Position numbers and translations under genes: made by a program | NCBI GenBank assembly: GCA_019414545.1 | Contig: DXLV01000015.1 | Location: 1-42,027 of the forward strand | Length of the DNA stretch: 42,027 nt | Direction of reading: 5' to 3' | Source: Collinsella sp. | Lineage (GTDB): Bacteria > Actinomycetota > Coriobacteriia > Coriobacteriales > Coriobacteriaceae | Shown: piece by piece, positions 6,654 to 14,684 of the stretch | Layout of the letters: every line of letters begins with the position of its first letter | How positions within the stretch are numbered: the first letter of the stretch is position 1 | The notes under the pieces: generated by a model | What the model was told of the DNA's origin: nothing | Databases searched by the model: none | Seen by the model: the letters and a program-made list of their open reading frames with translations, nothing else

Positions 6654-7706
6654 TTACGCGACGGTGTAAACCCAGTTGTGCTTGTCCTCGACAGCATCGG
6701 ACTGGATGCCAGTCAGGGTCTCGCGGAGCTTCTTCATCACAGGGCCGATCTCGGTGTAGCCAGCCGGGAAGGTCACGGTCTCGTCGGCGCCGTAAACCTT
6801 GTTGTCGATCTCGCCCACCGGGGAGATGACGGCAGCGGTGCCGCACAGGCCGCACTCGACAAAGGTACCGGCCTTGACCTCGGCCCACTCGACGGGACGC
6901 TGATCGACGGTCATGCCCAGGTCCTGAGCGACCTGAACGAGCGAACGACGGGTGATAGAGGGCAGGATGGAGTCGGTGTGCGATTGCGGAACGACGAGCG
7001 TACCGTCCTCCTTCACGAACAGGACGTTGGCGCCGCCGGTCTCCTCGACATAGGTGCGGGACTCGGAGTCGAGATACAGGTTCTCGGCATAGCCCTCGCG
7101 ATGGGCCTCCATCGTGGGCTTGAGGGACATGGCGTAGTTCAGGCCGGCCTTGATATTGCCGGTGCCGTGCGGTGCGGCACGGTCGTACTCGGAAACGCGC
7201 AGCTTAACGGGCTTAAGGCCACCCTTAAAGTACGGACCGACCGGGGTCACGAGAATGCGGAACGTGTACTCAGGAGCGGGAGCCACGCCGATCACGTCAC
7301 CGGAGCCGATCATAAACGGACGCACGTACAGGGTCGCACCAGAACCGAAGGGCGGAACCCAAGCGGCGTTGGCAGAAACGACCTGCTTGACGGCCTCAAC
7401 AAACTTATCCTTGGGGAACGGGGGCATCTCGAGGCGCTGGGCAGAGTTATACATGCGCTCGGCGTTCATGTCGGGACGGAAGCAGACGATGCTGCCGTCC
7501 TCGGCGGTGTAGGCCTTCAGGCCCTCAAAGACCTCCTGGCAATAATGGAAGATGCCGCCGCACTCGGAGACATGCAAGGTGTGGTCGGTGGTCAGGCCGC
7601 CCTCGTCCCACTCGCCGTCCTTCCAATGAGCCTCGTAGCTGTAATCGGTCTTCATGTAGCCAAAGCCGAGGCTACCCCAATCGATATCCTTCTTCTCGAC
7701 AGTCAT
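6654..7706 (-). CDS. ilvE: Branched-chain amino acid aminotransferase
   Basis: 350 residues from ATG 7706, behind an AAGGAG ribosome site. A fold-type IV PLP enzyme of the longer (BCAT type II) kind. It swaps the amino group between Leu/Ile/Val and 2-oxoglutarate, the last step of branched-chain synthesis and the first of breakdown. Visible marks are EVFEGLKAY near residue 58, FRPDMNAERM, GTGNIKAGLNYA with the PLP lysine at about K186, and YVEETGGANVLFV. The length is normal. The frame extends to 7856, but that part is leader. The leader is about 150 nt. Its promoter has a good -10 and poor -35, with an upstream CTTTA-N6-TAAAG site shared with two other amino acid loci of the window. Confidence 0.96.
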   Translation of the reverse strand: MTVEKKDIDWGSLGFGYMKTDYSYEAHWKDGEWDEGGLTTDHTLHVSECGGIFHYCQEVFEGLKAYTAEDGSIVCFRPDMNAERMYNSAQRLEMPPFPKDKFVEAVKQVVSANAAWVPPFGSGATLYVRPFMIGSGDVIGVAPAPEYTFRILVTPVGPYFKGGLKPVKLRVSEYDRAAPHGTGNIKAGLNYAMSLKPTMEAHREGYAENLYLDSESRTYVEETGGANVLFVKEDGTLVVPQSHTDSILPSITRRSLVQVAQDLGMTVDQRPVEWAEVKAGTFVECGLCGTAAVISPVGEIDNKVYGADETVTFPAGYTEIGPVMKKLRETLTGIQSDAVEDKHNWVYTVA

Positions 7707-7859
7707 ATGTCGCTCCTTACATACACAGTTGCATACTCGCGAACTCGCACGCAAGGACCGAGGCCGACCGCGTCGCAACGTCGCACGCCCGGAGCGTAGA
7801 GCCGGACGGGACACGCGAACGGCATCAAAGCCAATGGCACGTCGATTCGCATGCACGAG

Positions 7860-7865
7860 ATTGTA
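7860..7865 (-). promoter_or_regulatory. ilvE promoter -10
   Basis: TACAAT on the minus strand. The -35 position (about 7883-7888) reads TTTTAT, a poor match, which suggests help from an activator. The untranslated leader would be about 150 nt. Confidence 0.45.
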
Positions 7866-7895
7866 CTCCCCGTACGCGTCTGATAAAACGCTTTT

Positions 7896-7911
7896 CTTTA
7901 ACTAAGTAAAG
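7896..7911. promoter_or_regulatory. CTTTA-N6-TAAAG operator upstream of ilvE
   Basis: CTTTAACTAAGTAAAG, a palindrome with 5-bp arms and a 6-bp spacer. The same arrangement occurs before the amino acid binding protein (31217) and the aminotransferase (35275). Here it is centred about 50 bp upstream of the predicted ilvE transcription start. Confidence 0.6.
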
Positions 7912-7935
7912 TATTTTCATTTGACCGAAGTAGAA

Positions 7936-7965
7936 AGGCCCGCCACCGTAAAGGGTGACGGGCCT
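7936..7965 (-). terminator. dedA terminator
   Basis: AGGCCCGTCACC and GGTGGCGGGCCT (minus-strand reading) pair with one mismatch around CTTTAC and are followed by TTTCT. It lies 30 bp after the DedA stop. Confidence 0.8.
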
Positions 7966-7994
7966 CAACGGCACGGTTTGCGCGCTGGCTCGAG

Positions 7995-8642
7995 CTACGC
8001 GTTCTTTTTGCCCAGCTTAGCCTTAACCAGACCGACCACGGTCGGGATGATCGACACGGCGACGATGCCGATAATCAGCAGCTCAAAGTGCTCCTGCACA
8101 AAGGGAATGCCGCCAAAGAAGTAGCCCAACAGCGTAAAGACCGTCGACCAGGTAATGCCGCCCAGCACGTTAAAGATGACAAAGTTGCGCCAGTGCATGC
8201 CGCCCATGCCGGCGATGAAAGGCACAAAGGTGCGGATAAACGGGAAGAAGCGACCCAGGAAGATGGCCAGGTGGCCCCACTTGTCCAGGAAGTCCTCGGA
8301 CTTTTTGATACGCTCGGGCGTCATGGCCTTCACCTTGCCCGAGGCGATGATCTTTTGGCCAAAGAAATGACCGATCATAAAGTTGCACTGATCGCCCAAG
8401 ATAGCAGCCGTCCATGCGACGGCCAGCAGAGCCACGATGTTAAAGCCGCCGTTGTGGGCAAAGAAACCTGAGGCAAACAGCAGCGAATCGCCGGGAAGGA
8501 ACGGGAAGAACACCACGCCCGTCTCGATAAAGATGATCAGGAACACGCAGCCATAGGCCATAAGCGGGCCGGCAGCGATCCAGCTGGCGATCGCGGTGCG
8601 CGGATCCTTAAGCAGCTCGGCGATAAAATTGATGAAACCCAT
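7995..8642 (-). CDS. DedA family membrane protein
   Basis: 215 residues from ATG 8642 with a GAGAGG ribosome site. The family signature is present: ETGVVFFPFLPGDSLLF, then GDQCNFMIGHFFG, and the F(I/L)GRFFPFIRTFVPFIAGMGGM block with the essential arginines. About five hydrophobic segments. DedA/SNARE-assoc proteins are inner-membrane proteins linked to lipid recycling across the membrane and to proton-motive-force maintenance; some members are undecaprenyl-phosphate flippases. Which lipid this one handles cannot be told. Divergent from cysE with about 225 bp between. The frame extends to 8711, but without support. Confidence 0.92.
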   Translation of the reverse strand: MGFINFIAELLKDPRTAIASWIAAGPLMAYGCVFLIIFIETGVVFFPFLPGDSLLFASGFFAHNGGFNIVALLAVAWTAAILGDQCNFMIGHFFGQKIIASGKVKAMTPERIKKSEDFLDKWGHLAIFLGRFFPFIRTFVPFIAGMGGMHWRNFVIFNVLGGITWSTVFTLLGYFFGGIPFVQEHFELLIIGIVAVSIIPTVVGLVKAKLGKKNA

Positions 8643-8819
8643 GAAGTAAAACCTCTCAGTTGTGGGCGCGGACACGTCCAAGTTGACCAGTATACGGTTG
8701 TGACGCGGCAACGCACACGACCTTACAAAAGCGTGACTTCATTACCAGCAAGTTTGCATAATTGACACCTGTCGCGCAAAGCCGAGCAAGATTGCTCTTC
8801 CTAATCCCTAGCGAATCGC

Positions 8820-8825
8820 TATACT
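8820..8825 (+). promoter_or_regulatory. cysE promoter -10
   Basis: TATACT about 42 bp before the GTG start; the -35 is not convincing. Confidence 0.4.
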
Positions 8826-8866
8826 TTATTGAATTGCATTGTCGCGGCGCTAAGGGAGGGCGGCCG

Positions 8867-9571
8867 GTGAGCTTTATCAATACCATTCGCGAGGACATCA
8901 AGACCGTCCAGGCACAGGACCCCGCCGCGCAAAACGGCCTAGTCATCTTCCTTTCTTACCCCGGCCTGCACGCCAAGTGGAACCACGTGCCCGAGCACTG
9001 GCTGTGGGAACATGGACATCGCTCGCTCGCCCGCGTGCTCTCGCAAATCACCCGCCATATCACTGGCGTCGAGATTCATCCTGCCGCACAGATCGGCAAG
9101 CATTTCTTTATCGACCACGCCATGGGCGTTGTCATCGGCGAAACCGCCATTGTGGGCGACAACTGCGTGCTCTATCAGGGCGTCACACTTGGCGGCACCG
9201 GCAACGAGACCGGCAAGCGCCACCCCACCCTGGGCAACAACGTCACCGTGGGCACAGGCGCCAAGGTGCTCGGCAACATTCGCATTGGCAACAACGTCAA
9301 AATCGGCGGCAACTCGGTTGTCGTCAAAGACGTGCCCGACAACTGCACCGTCGTGGGCGTGCCCGGCCGCATTATCAAACGCAACGGCTGCCGCGTGTTC
9401 GAGGAGACCTTCGACGCCAAGCAGCATCGCGAGTACATGCCCGACGACGCAGCCGAGCAAAGCGCCCTCAACCGCCAAGGCATCACCGAGAACGCACGCC
9501 GGGTCAAAGAGCTCGAGCAAGAGGTGGCCGAGCTTAAGGCCCTCGTCGCCAAACTCGTGGACGAACGCTAA
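8867..9571 (+). CDS. cysE: Serine O-acetyltransferase
   Basis: 234 residues from GTG 8867 behind TAAGGGAGGG; an open frame from 8762 precedes it without support. Makes O-acetylserine from serine and acetyl-CoA, the committed step to cysteine. The N-terminal helical region (SFINTIREDIKTVQAQDP) is followed by the left-handed beta-helix of hexapeptide repeats, with GVEIHPAAQIG, FFIDHAMGVVIGETA, GVTLGGTG, KRHPTLGNNV and GAKVLGN. The catalytic His and Asp of HP and D-H-A are in place. After the acyltransferase core comes a charged coiled-coil tail (KELEQEVAELKALVAKL), longer than in short EpsC-type enzymes. It stands alone; no cysK is adjacent. Confidence 0.95.
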   Translation: MSFINTIREDIKTVQAQDPAAQNGLVIFLSYPGLHAKWNHVPEHWLWEHGHRSLARVLSQITRHITGVEIHPAAQIGKHFFIDHAMGVVIGETAIVGDNCVLYQGVTLGGTGNETGKRHPTLGNNVTVGTGAKVLGNIRIGNNVKIGGNSVVVKDVPDNCTVVGVPGRIIKRNGCRVFEETFDAKQHREYMPDDAAEQSALNRQGITENARRVKELEQEVAELKALVAKLVDER

Positions 9572-9607
9572 AAGCGGACGGCCGCCGACAACATCGACGC
9601 CAACGCA

Positions 9608-9642
9608 AAGGCGCGCCAGGGAATCCATCCCCGGCGCGCCTT
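9608..9642 (+). terminator. cysE terminator
   Basis: AAGGCGCGCC and GGCGCGCCTT form a perfect 10-bp stem, with a weaker inner AGGG/CCCC extension, followed by TTATTCC. Confidence 0.75.
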
Positions 9643-9649
9643 ATTCCTG

Positions 9650-9680
9650 ATGTGACAAAGGGACTATTCCTTTGTCACAT
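9650..9680. repeat. 12-bp perfect inverted repeat, TGTGACAAAGG type
   Basis: ATGTGACAAAGG (9650-9661) and its exact complement (9669-9680) around GACTATT. The right arm runs into the stop codon of the convergent exporter gene. It probably ends that transcript. Confidence 0.7.
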
Positions 9681-11692
9681 TATGCGAACTGGCTCAGGTA
9701 GAGGTCGGCATAGGCGCCCTCGGCAGCCAGCAGCTCCTCGTGCGTTCCCTGCTCGATAATGTTGCCGTGATCCATGACCAAAATCAGGTCGGCATCCACG
9801 ATCGTCGACAGGCGATGCGCAATCACAAAGCTGGTGCGCCCGCGCATGAGCGCGTCCATGGCGCGGCCGATGGCAAGCTCAGTACGCGTGTCCACGCTCG
9901 ACGTCGCCTCGTCCAAGATGAGAATCGCCGGGTTGTTGAGCAGCACGCGCGCAATGGTCAGCAGCTGACGCTGGCCCTGGCTGATGCTTTCGGCATCATT
10001 GGCCACGCGCGTGTCGTAGCCCTGCGGCATGGTGCGCACAAAGAAGTCGACCTGCGCGGCGCGGGCGGCAGCCACGATCTCGTCGCGCGTTGCCTCGGGG
10101 CAGCCGTAGGCGATGTTTTCGGCAATCGTGCCGTCGAACAGCCAGGCGTCCTGCAGCACCATGCCAAACTGCTGCCGCAGCTCACCGCGGTTCATGAGGC
10201 GCGTATCCACACCGTCGAGCGTAATGCGGCCGCCGTCAATCTCGTAGAAGCGCATGAGCAGGTTGATGAGCGTGGTCTTACCCGCACCCGTGGTTCCCAC
10301 CACCGCAATCTTCTGACCCGGTTCGGCGGTAAACGACACGTCGCGCATGAGCGGCTTTTCGGGCGTGTAGCCAAAGCGCACATGCTCAAAAGCGACGCGG
10401 CCCTCCACGCGACCCGGCAGATTGGCAGCCTCGCCCGGCTGCGGATCGGCCTCCATCTCGGGCTCATCGAGCAGGTCGAACACGCGCTCCGCACTCGCCA
10501 GCGCGCTCTGCAGCGAGTTGAAAGTGAACGACAGCTGCGTCATGGGTTCGGACGCCTCGTAGATAAACTGGAAGAACGCCTGGAACACGCCGACGGTCAT
10601 GTGACCGGCGACCAGCATGCTGCAGCCCACGAGCGCGATCACGATCTGCGCCAGGCGACCGATAAAGCGAACCGCGGGTCCGACGGCGTTGATCATAAAG
10701 TCGGCCTTGGTGCTCACGCGGGCCAGCTCGCCCGAGGCCTCGTGCACCTCGGCAGAGCTCTGGTGCTCGCGATTGAATGCGCGAATCACCAAACGGCCCG
10801 AATAGCCCTCCTCGACCGTGCTCGTGATTTTGGACACCCATTCCTGACGCTCGCCCGTCACATCATGCGTACGGCGCGAAACCACCTTGGTCACCAGCAG
10901 CGATACCGCCGTAAAACCCAAAAAGATCAACGTGAGCCTAACGCTATAGACGAACATCATGATGATGGCGCCCGTCACGGTACCGATCGATACCAGCAGC
11001 TGCAGCAATCCGCGCTGCATACTCTCGGACATCTTGTCCAAGTCGTTGGTCGCGCGGCTGACCACCTCACCGGGGCGATGTGCGTCAAAGTAGGCGAGCG
11101 GCAGGCGGCTGAGCTTTTGCGCGATGCGGTTGCGCAGACGCAGGTTGAGTCGCTCGGCCACACTCGACATCAAAAAGCTCTGCAACGCATAGAACGACCC
11201 GGCGGCCGTCCAGATCAAGAAGTAGACAAAGATGGTCTTGCCGCATTGGTCCCAGGTGATGCTGAAGGTGGTTCCGCTGGCAAACGCCACCTGTATATGG
11301 CCCCACAGCTCGTCGATAACATGGGCGCTATATGCCGGCGCGGCGGTGTTAAAGATGACGTAGAACACGATGCTCGCAAACACGATGTAGAAGCGCCAAT
11401 GGTCGCCGGCGGCCTCGCCCCACAAGCGGCGCACCGTCGCCCAGGTATCGCGGGGTTTCTCGTCCTCATCCTCGTCGTCCACATCGCGCATGCGCTCTGC
11501 TTCCGCGCGGGCACGCTCGTCCTCGGCACGCTCGTTTTCCTCGTACAGCGCTTGGCGGCGAGCCTCACGCTCGGCCGCGGCCTTGGCAACGTCATCCAGC
11601 TCGGTCGACGCGGCAGCCTGCTCGACCGCTTCGACCGCGTCCACAACGACGGCATCGATAGCGTCGCTGCGCTTCTTGAGCTCCCCGGTCAT
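9680..11692 (-). CDS. ABC exporter half, canonical Walker B subunit
   Basis: 670 residues from ATG 11692 (GGAGGTGAG ribosome site); this start is one base past the stop of the upstream exporter gene, so the two are coupled. An unusual N-terminal arm of about 75 charged residues (EREARRQALYEENERAEDE) precedes the six-helix membrane domain. The ATPase domain has Walker A GTTGAGKTT, Q-loop LQDAWLF, Walker B ILILDEATSSVD with the catalytic Glu, and H-loop AHRLST. Its signature loop is altered (ISQGQRQ instead of LSGGQ). With its partner it forms a heterodimer of the TM287/288-BmrCD type: one working and one degenerate ATP site. Drug or peptide export is likely but the substrate is unknown. It is probably controlled by the MarR gene at the head of the operon. 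Confidence 0.93.
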   Translation of the reverse strand: MTGELKKRSDAIDAVVVDAVEAVEQAAASTELDDVAKAAAEREARRQALYEENERAEDERARAEAERMRDVDDEDEDEKPRDTWATVRRLWGEAAGDHWRFYIVFASIVFYVIFNTAAPAYSAHVIDELWGHIQVAFASGTTFSITWDQCGKTIFVYFLIWTAAGSFYALQSFLMSSVAERLNLRLRNRIAQKLSRLPLAYFDAHRPGEVVSRATNDLDKMSESMQRGLLQLLVSIGTVTGAIIMMFVYSVRLTLIFLGFTAVSLLVTKVVSRRTHDVTGERQEWVSKITSTVEEGYSGRLVIRAFNREHQSSAEVHEASGELARVSTKADFMINAVGPAVRFIGRLAQIVIALVGCSMLVAGHMTVGVFQAFFQFIYEASEPMTQLSFTFNSLQSALASAERVFDLLDEPEMEADPQPGEAANLPGRVEGRVAFEHVRFGYTPEKPLMRDVSFTAEPGQKIAVVGTTGAGKTTLINLLMRFYEIDGGRITLDGVDTRLMNRGELRQQFGMVLQDAWLFDGTIAENIAYGCPEATRDEIVAAARAAQVDFFVRTMPQGYDTRVANDAESISQGQRQLLTIARVLLNNPAILILDEATSSVDTRTELAIGRAMDALMRGRTSFVIAHRLSTIVDADLILVMDHGNIIEQGTHEELLAAEGAYADLYLSQFA

Positions 11693-11693
11693 G

Positions 11694-13418
11694 CTACTCA
11701 CCTCCCTTCATTTGCGATTCCGCGATGGCGCGGTATACCTCACAGGTTTCCATAAGCTCGCCATGCGTGCCCAAGCCCACGACCTCGCCATCCTTGAGCA
11801 CGACAATCTGGTCGGCGTGCAGAATCGTCGAGATGCGCTGCGCGATGATGAGCACCGCGGCATCGCGCGTCTCGTCCTGCAGCGCGTGGCGCAGGGCCGC
11901 ATCGGTCTTAAAGTCCAAGGCCGAAAAACTGTCGTCGAAGATATACAGATCGGCATGCTTCATGAGGGCGCGGGCGATTGCCAGACGCTGGCGCTGGCCG
12001 CCCGAGAAGTTCGTACCGCCCTGGGCAACCGGGGTATCGAGCCCCTGCGACTGATCGAGCACAAAGGTGCTCTGGGCAACCTGCAGCGCATGAAGCATGT
12101 CCACCTCGGTCGCGTCCTCGTTGCCAAAGCGCAGATTGCTTGCCACGGTGCCCGAGAACAGCCACGCCTTCTGCGGCACATAGGCAATGCGCCCGCGAAT
12201 CTCGTCTTGCGAAAGGTCGCGCAGGTCAACACCGTCCAGGCGAATGGCGCCCTTCGTGGCATCGTGAAAACGCAGCAAGAGCTTTGCCACCGTCGACTTA
12301 CCCGAACCGGTCGAGCCCACGATCGCGGTGGTCTGCCCGCGACGACAGGCAAAGTTCAGGTCGCACAGGGTGTCCTCGTCGGCATCGTCAAAGCGAAACG
12401 ACATGTGATCGAACACGGCGACCGCATCGGCCCCGTCCTTTGAGTCGGACGCGGCCGCATCGAGCGTACGCTGGCCATCGACGATGCTCGGCTTAATCTC
12501 CAGCACCTGCTGTGCGCGGTTCAGACATGCGGCGGCACGCGGAAGCGTCAGCACCACCATCTGGGCCATCATCACAAAGAACAGGATCAGAAGCGCATAC
12601 TCCAGCACCGCCGAGATGCTCGCGATCTGCATGGCGTGGGCGCCCACGCGGTTGCCGCCCACCCACAGTACCGCCACCTCGGCGATATTCATCAGAAAGA
12701 AGGTGGAGCTGTCGAGGCCCACAAACAGATGGTTGACTTTGATGGCGTTGGCGGCGTAGTCGCTAAACACCTCGTCCAGGCGCTGTTCCTCACGACGCTC
12801 CTTGTTAAACGCACGGATGACGCGCACGCCCACGATGTTTTCGCGCAGCACCACGTTCATGCGGTCGATAAAGCTCTGCAAGCGCATAAAAATCGGAGCC
12901 GCGTTGGCAACCGTAAAGACCGCCGCAACCAGCACGATCGCAACCACGACGCCCAGAAGCATGCCCATAGCCGGATCGATGAGCCAGGCGAAGATGATGC
13001 CTGCCACCGCCAGGAACGGCACCGGCAGCACCAGCTGAATGGTCTGCAGAATCGCCTGCTGAATCACGTTGATGTCGTTGAGCGAGCGCGTGATCATCGA
13101 ACCCGTGCCAAAGCGCTCAAAGTCACTGGCAGACAGCTCGAGCGACTTGTCGTAGACGGCATTGCGGATATCGCAGGCCACGTTGGCGGCCAGGCGCGCC
13201 GAAAGATAGCAGCCCAACACCGCGCCGCCGCTGGCCATGCCGGTCGCGATAAGCATGTAGAGACCGTTGCGCAAAATGTAGTCGACATCGCCCGTGGTGA
13301 TGCCGGTGTTGACCATGTTCGCCAACATCGTGGGTACCAGCAGTGTGCCAACGTTGTCGATTAGCAGCACCAACAACGTCACCGCGACAAGCCTGCGATA
13401 CGGCTTCATAAACCTCAT
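11694..13418 (-). CDS. ABC exporter half, degenerate Walker B subunit
   Basis: 574 residues from ATG 13418, whose A overlaps the TAA of marR (TAATG), typical of coupled genes; GTG 13430 and ATG 13409 are alternatives. Six membrane helices, then an ATPase domain with Walker A GSTGSGKST, the canonical signature FSGGQRQRL, and Walker B YIFDDSFSALD. The position after the Walker B Asp is Asp, not the catalytic Glu. The H-loop His is also replaced (AQRIST instead of AHRLST). These changes complement those of the next gene: the site built from this Walker B and the partner's SQGQ loop would be the non-hydrolysing one. This is strong evidence that the two proteins work as one heterodimer. Confidence 0.93.
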   Translation of the reverse strand: MRFMKPYRRLVAVTLLVLLIDNVGTLLVPTMLANMVNTGITTGDVDYILRNGLYMLIATGMASGGAVLGCYLSARLAANVACDIRNAVYDKSLELSASDFERFGTGSMITRSLNDINVIQQAILQTIQLVLPVPFLAVAGIIFAWLIDPAMGMLLGVVVAIVLVAAVFTVANAAPIFMRLQSFIDRMNVVLRENIVGVRVIRAFNKERREEQRLDEVFSDYAANAIKVNHLFVGLDSSTFFLMNIAEVAVLWVGGNRVGAHAMQIASISAVLEYALLILFFVMMAQMVVLTLPRAAACLNRAQQVLEIKPSIVDGQRTLDAAASDSKDGADAVAVFDHMSFRFDDADEDTLCDLNFACRRGQTTAIVGSTGSGKSTVAKLLLRFHDATKGAIRLDGVDLRDLSQDEIRGRIAYVPQKAWLFSGTVASNLRFGNEDATEVDMLHALQVAQSTFVLDQSQGLDTPVAQGGTNFSGGQRQRLAIARALMKHADLYIFDDSFSALDFKTDAALRHALQDETRDAAVLIIAQRISTILHADQIVVLKDGEVVGLGTHGELMETCEVYRAIAESQMKGGE

Positions 13419-13918
13419 TAAGAGTCGCACGACTCCCCCTCTCCTTGATTCTCGGCCTGGCTCTCGGCAGCGATATGCTGCTTAAAGGCATCGCACTCAT
13501 CGCCGAGCGCATGGGAAAATTTTCCGATTAGGCGCATGATTTCGCGTTGTTCCCAGGGCTCGAGCACTTCGAAAGCCTGTTGCTCGGCTTCTTGCGCCGG
13601 CAGCGCATAACGCTCGGCAAACCGCATGCCCGCTTCGGTCAAACGCACAACCTTGTTCTTACGGCTGCCTTCGGCAAACTCCAACGTTGCAAAGTCCCGC
13701 GCCGTCAAGGTTTTAATGGCCGAGTTGATGGTCTGCTTGCTGTAGAACCATTCGCTCGTCAGGCGGCTTACGGCAATACTGCCGCCCGCCGTGCTGGTAT
13801 CGACGAGCATCCAGTAAGCGCAGTCCGAAAGACCGCAGGCGCGCGAGAACTCCGAATAGATATGGTCGAGTCCATTGAGCAACCGGTCGAAGTCGACCAG
13901 CGTAACCGCACTATTCAT
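13418..13918 (-). CDS. MarR family transcriptional regulator of the exporter operon
   Basis: 166 residues from ATG 13918. A winged helix typical of MarR: AVSRLTSEWFYSKQTINSAIKTLTARDFATLEFAEGSRKNK, where KQTINSAIKTL is the recognition helix and AEGSRKNK the wing. Helices at both ends would form the dimer interface. It is first in a three-gene operon with the two exporter halves, overlapping the next start. MarR proteins of this layout usually repress their own operon and are released by a small compound exported by the pump. A strong promoter and two direct repeats lie just upstream. Confidence 0.92.
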   Translation of the reverse strand: MNSAVTLVDFDRLLNGLDHIYSEFSRACGLSDCAYWMLVDTSTAGGSIAVSRLTSEWFYSKQTINSAIKTLTARDFATLEFAEGSRKNKVVRLTEAGMRFAERYALPAQEAEQQAFEVLEPWEQREIMRLIGKFSHALGDECDAFKQHIAAESQAENQGEGESCDS

Positions 13919-13932
13919 CTATCCCACCATTC

Positions 13933-13994
13933 GATTGTCCGATTTTTGACCAATTTTGTATCTCTAGATTAGTCCGAGTTTTGACTATCGTCAA
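13933..13994 (-). promoter_or_regulatory. marR-exporter promoter with two direct operator repeats
   Basis: On the minus strand TTGACG (13989-13994) and TAATCT (13966-13971) are spaced by 17 bp. Two direct copies of a GTCAAAA-N-TCGGAC motif lie at about 13968-13987 (between -35 and -10) and 13933-13952 (just past the -10), 35 bp apart. This fits self-repression by MarR. Confidence 0.65.
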
Positions 13995-14037
13995 CAGGCT
14001 CTCCGCAAATGCTTGCACTTTTATGGCCTATCGGCAG

Positions 14038-14073
14038 AAAAAGACCGCCGGCGCGGGGGCAGCGCCAGCGGTC
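14038..14073 (-). terminator. Terminator of the small unknown gene
   Basis: GACCGCTGGCGC and GCGCCGGCGGTC (minus reading) pair with one mismatch around a 7-nt loop and are followed by five T. Confidence 0.85.
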
Positions 14074-14099
14074 ACGTGAAAATCGGGTTTTATTGCCCG

Positions 14100-14390
14100 T
14101 TAAGCGGCGACGGCCTCATAGACCGTAGCGCCCGAGAAGCTGTCATGCAGGCTCTTGCCGGCAATCCACGGCAGCTCGACGACCTCGCAGACCGTGTTGA
14201 CCAGCTCGGAGCAGTCAGTAAAGTGGCCCTTGTCGTTGAGGGCCTCGCAATCCTGAACACGCCAATAGCCATCGGTGTGCGTGATGTAGTACTCGTGATC
14301 GTCAATCGTCACAAAAGCGCGCGTCTTGGAACGCAGCAGCTTCAGAAATCCTTCGAAGTCGGTCTCGACGACATCTCCAGCCTGGAACAT
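14100..14390 (-). CDS. Small protein of unknown function (96 residues)
   Basis: Starts at ATG 14390 behind a strong AGGAGGT site; the frame upstream to 14426 is unsupported. The sequence MFQAGDVVETDFEGFLKLLRSKTRAF, then VTIDDHEYYITHTDGYWRVQD, is acidic and has no membrane helix or signal peptide, so it should be cytosolic. Two Cys (DCEAL, TDCSEL) and a third further on could bind metal, but no known motif is formed. I do not recognise the family. It has its own terminator and is separated from marR by 180 bp, so it is probably a single-gene unit. Confidence 0.8.
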   Translation of the reverse strand: MFQAGDVVETDFEGFLKLLRSKTRAFVTIDDHEYYITHTDGYWRVQDCEALNDKGHFTDCSELVNTVCEVVELPWIAGKSLHDSFSGATVYEAVAA

Positions 14391-14684
14391 GATGTTACCT
14401 CCTGGCCCGGCGCCACCACGGCGCATTGATAAACGTTGGTACTCCTTTAGTAAAACCTTTATCAGAGGTTATGCGTTCGTCATTTAGGCAAGTGGTAAAA
14501 AACCGCAGGGTAGACGGGATAAAACGTTTAACCGTCCCATTTGTTTGTCACATTCTGAAGGTACTTTTATGCAAACCTACTTTTCCAATTGGAATCTATC
14601 CTTTTGGCCGGGCAATTGACCGTCTACCGTTTGAGCCCGACGGGTATGAACGGGGCATCTGCAACGCCACCGCAAGGAGACACC
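14391..14684. other. Divergent spacer between the small protein and the nitroreductase
   Basis: AT-richer 294 bp holding the promoters of both flanking genes. An imperfect inverted repeat (GACGGG...CCGTCC) lies near 14513-14540 and a TTGTCACAT at about 14544 recalls the arm of the 9650 repeat. I see no confident promoter boxes. Confidence 0.4.

Noticed and set aside
7707..7895. T-box or leader-peptide attenuator before ilvE
   Set aside because: No T-box bulge sequence, no Leu/Ile/Val codon run and no terminator stem before the start codon.
9740..11755. 671-codon open frame on the plus strand
   Set aside because: Exact shadow of the exporter gene on the other strand; composition (His, Arg, Gln, Ala) is not protein-like.
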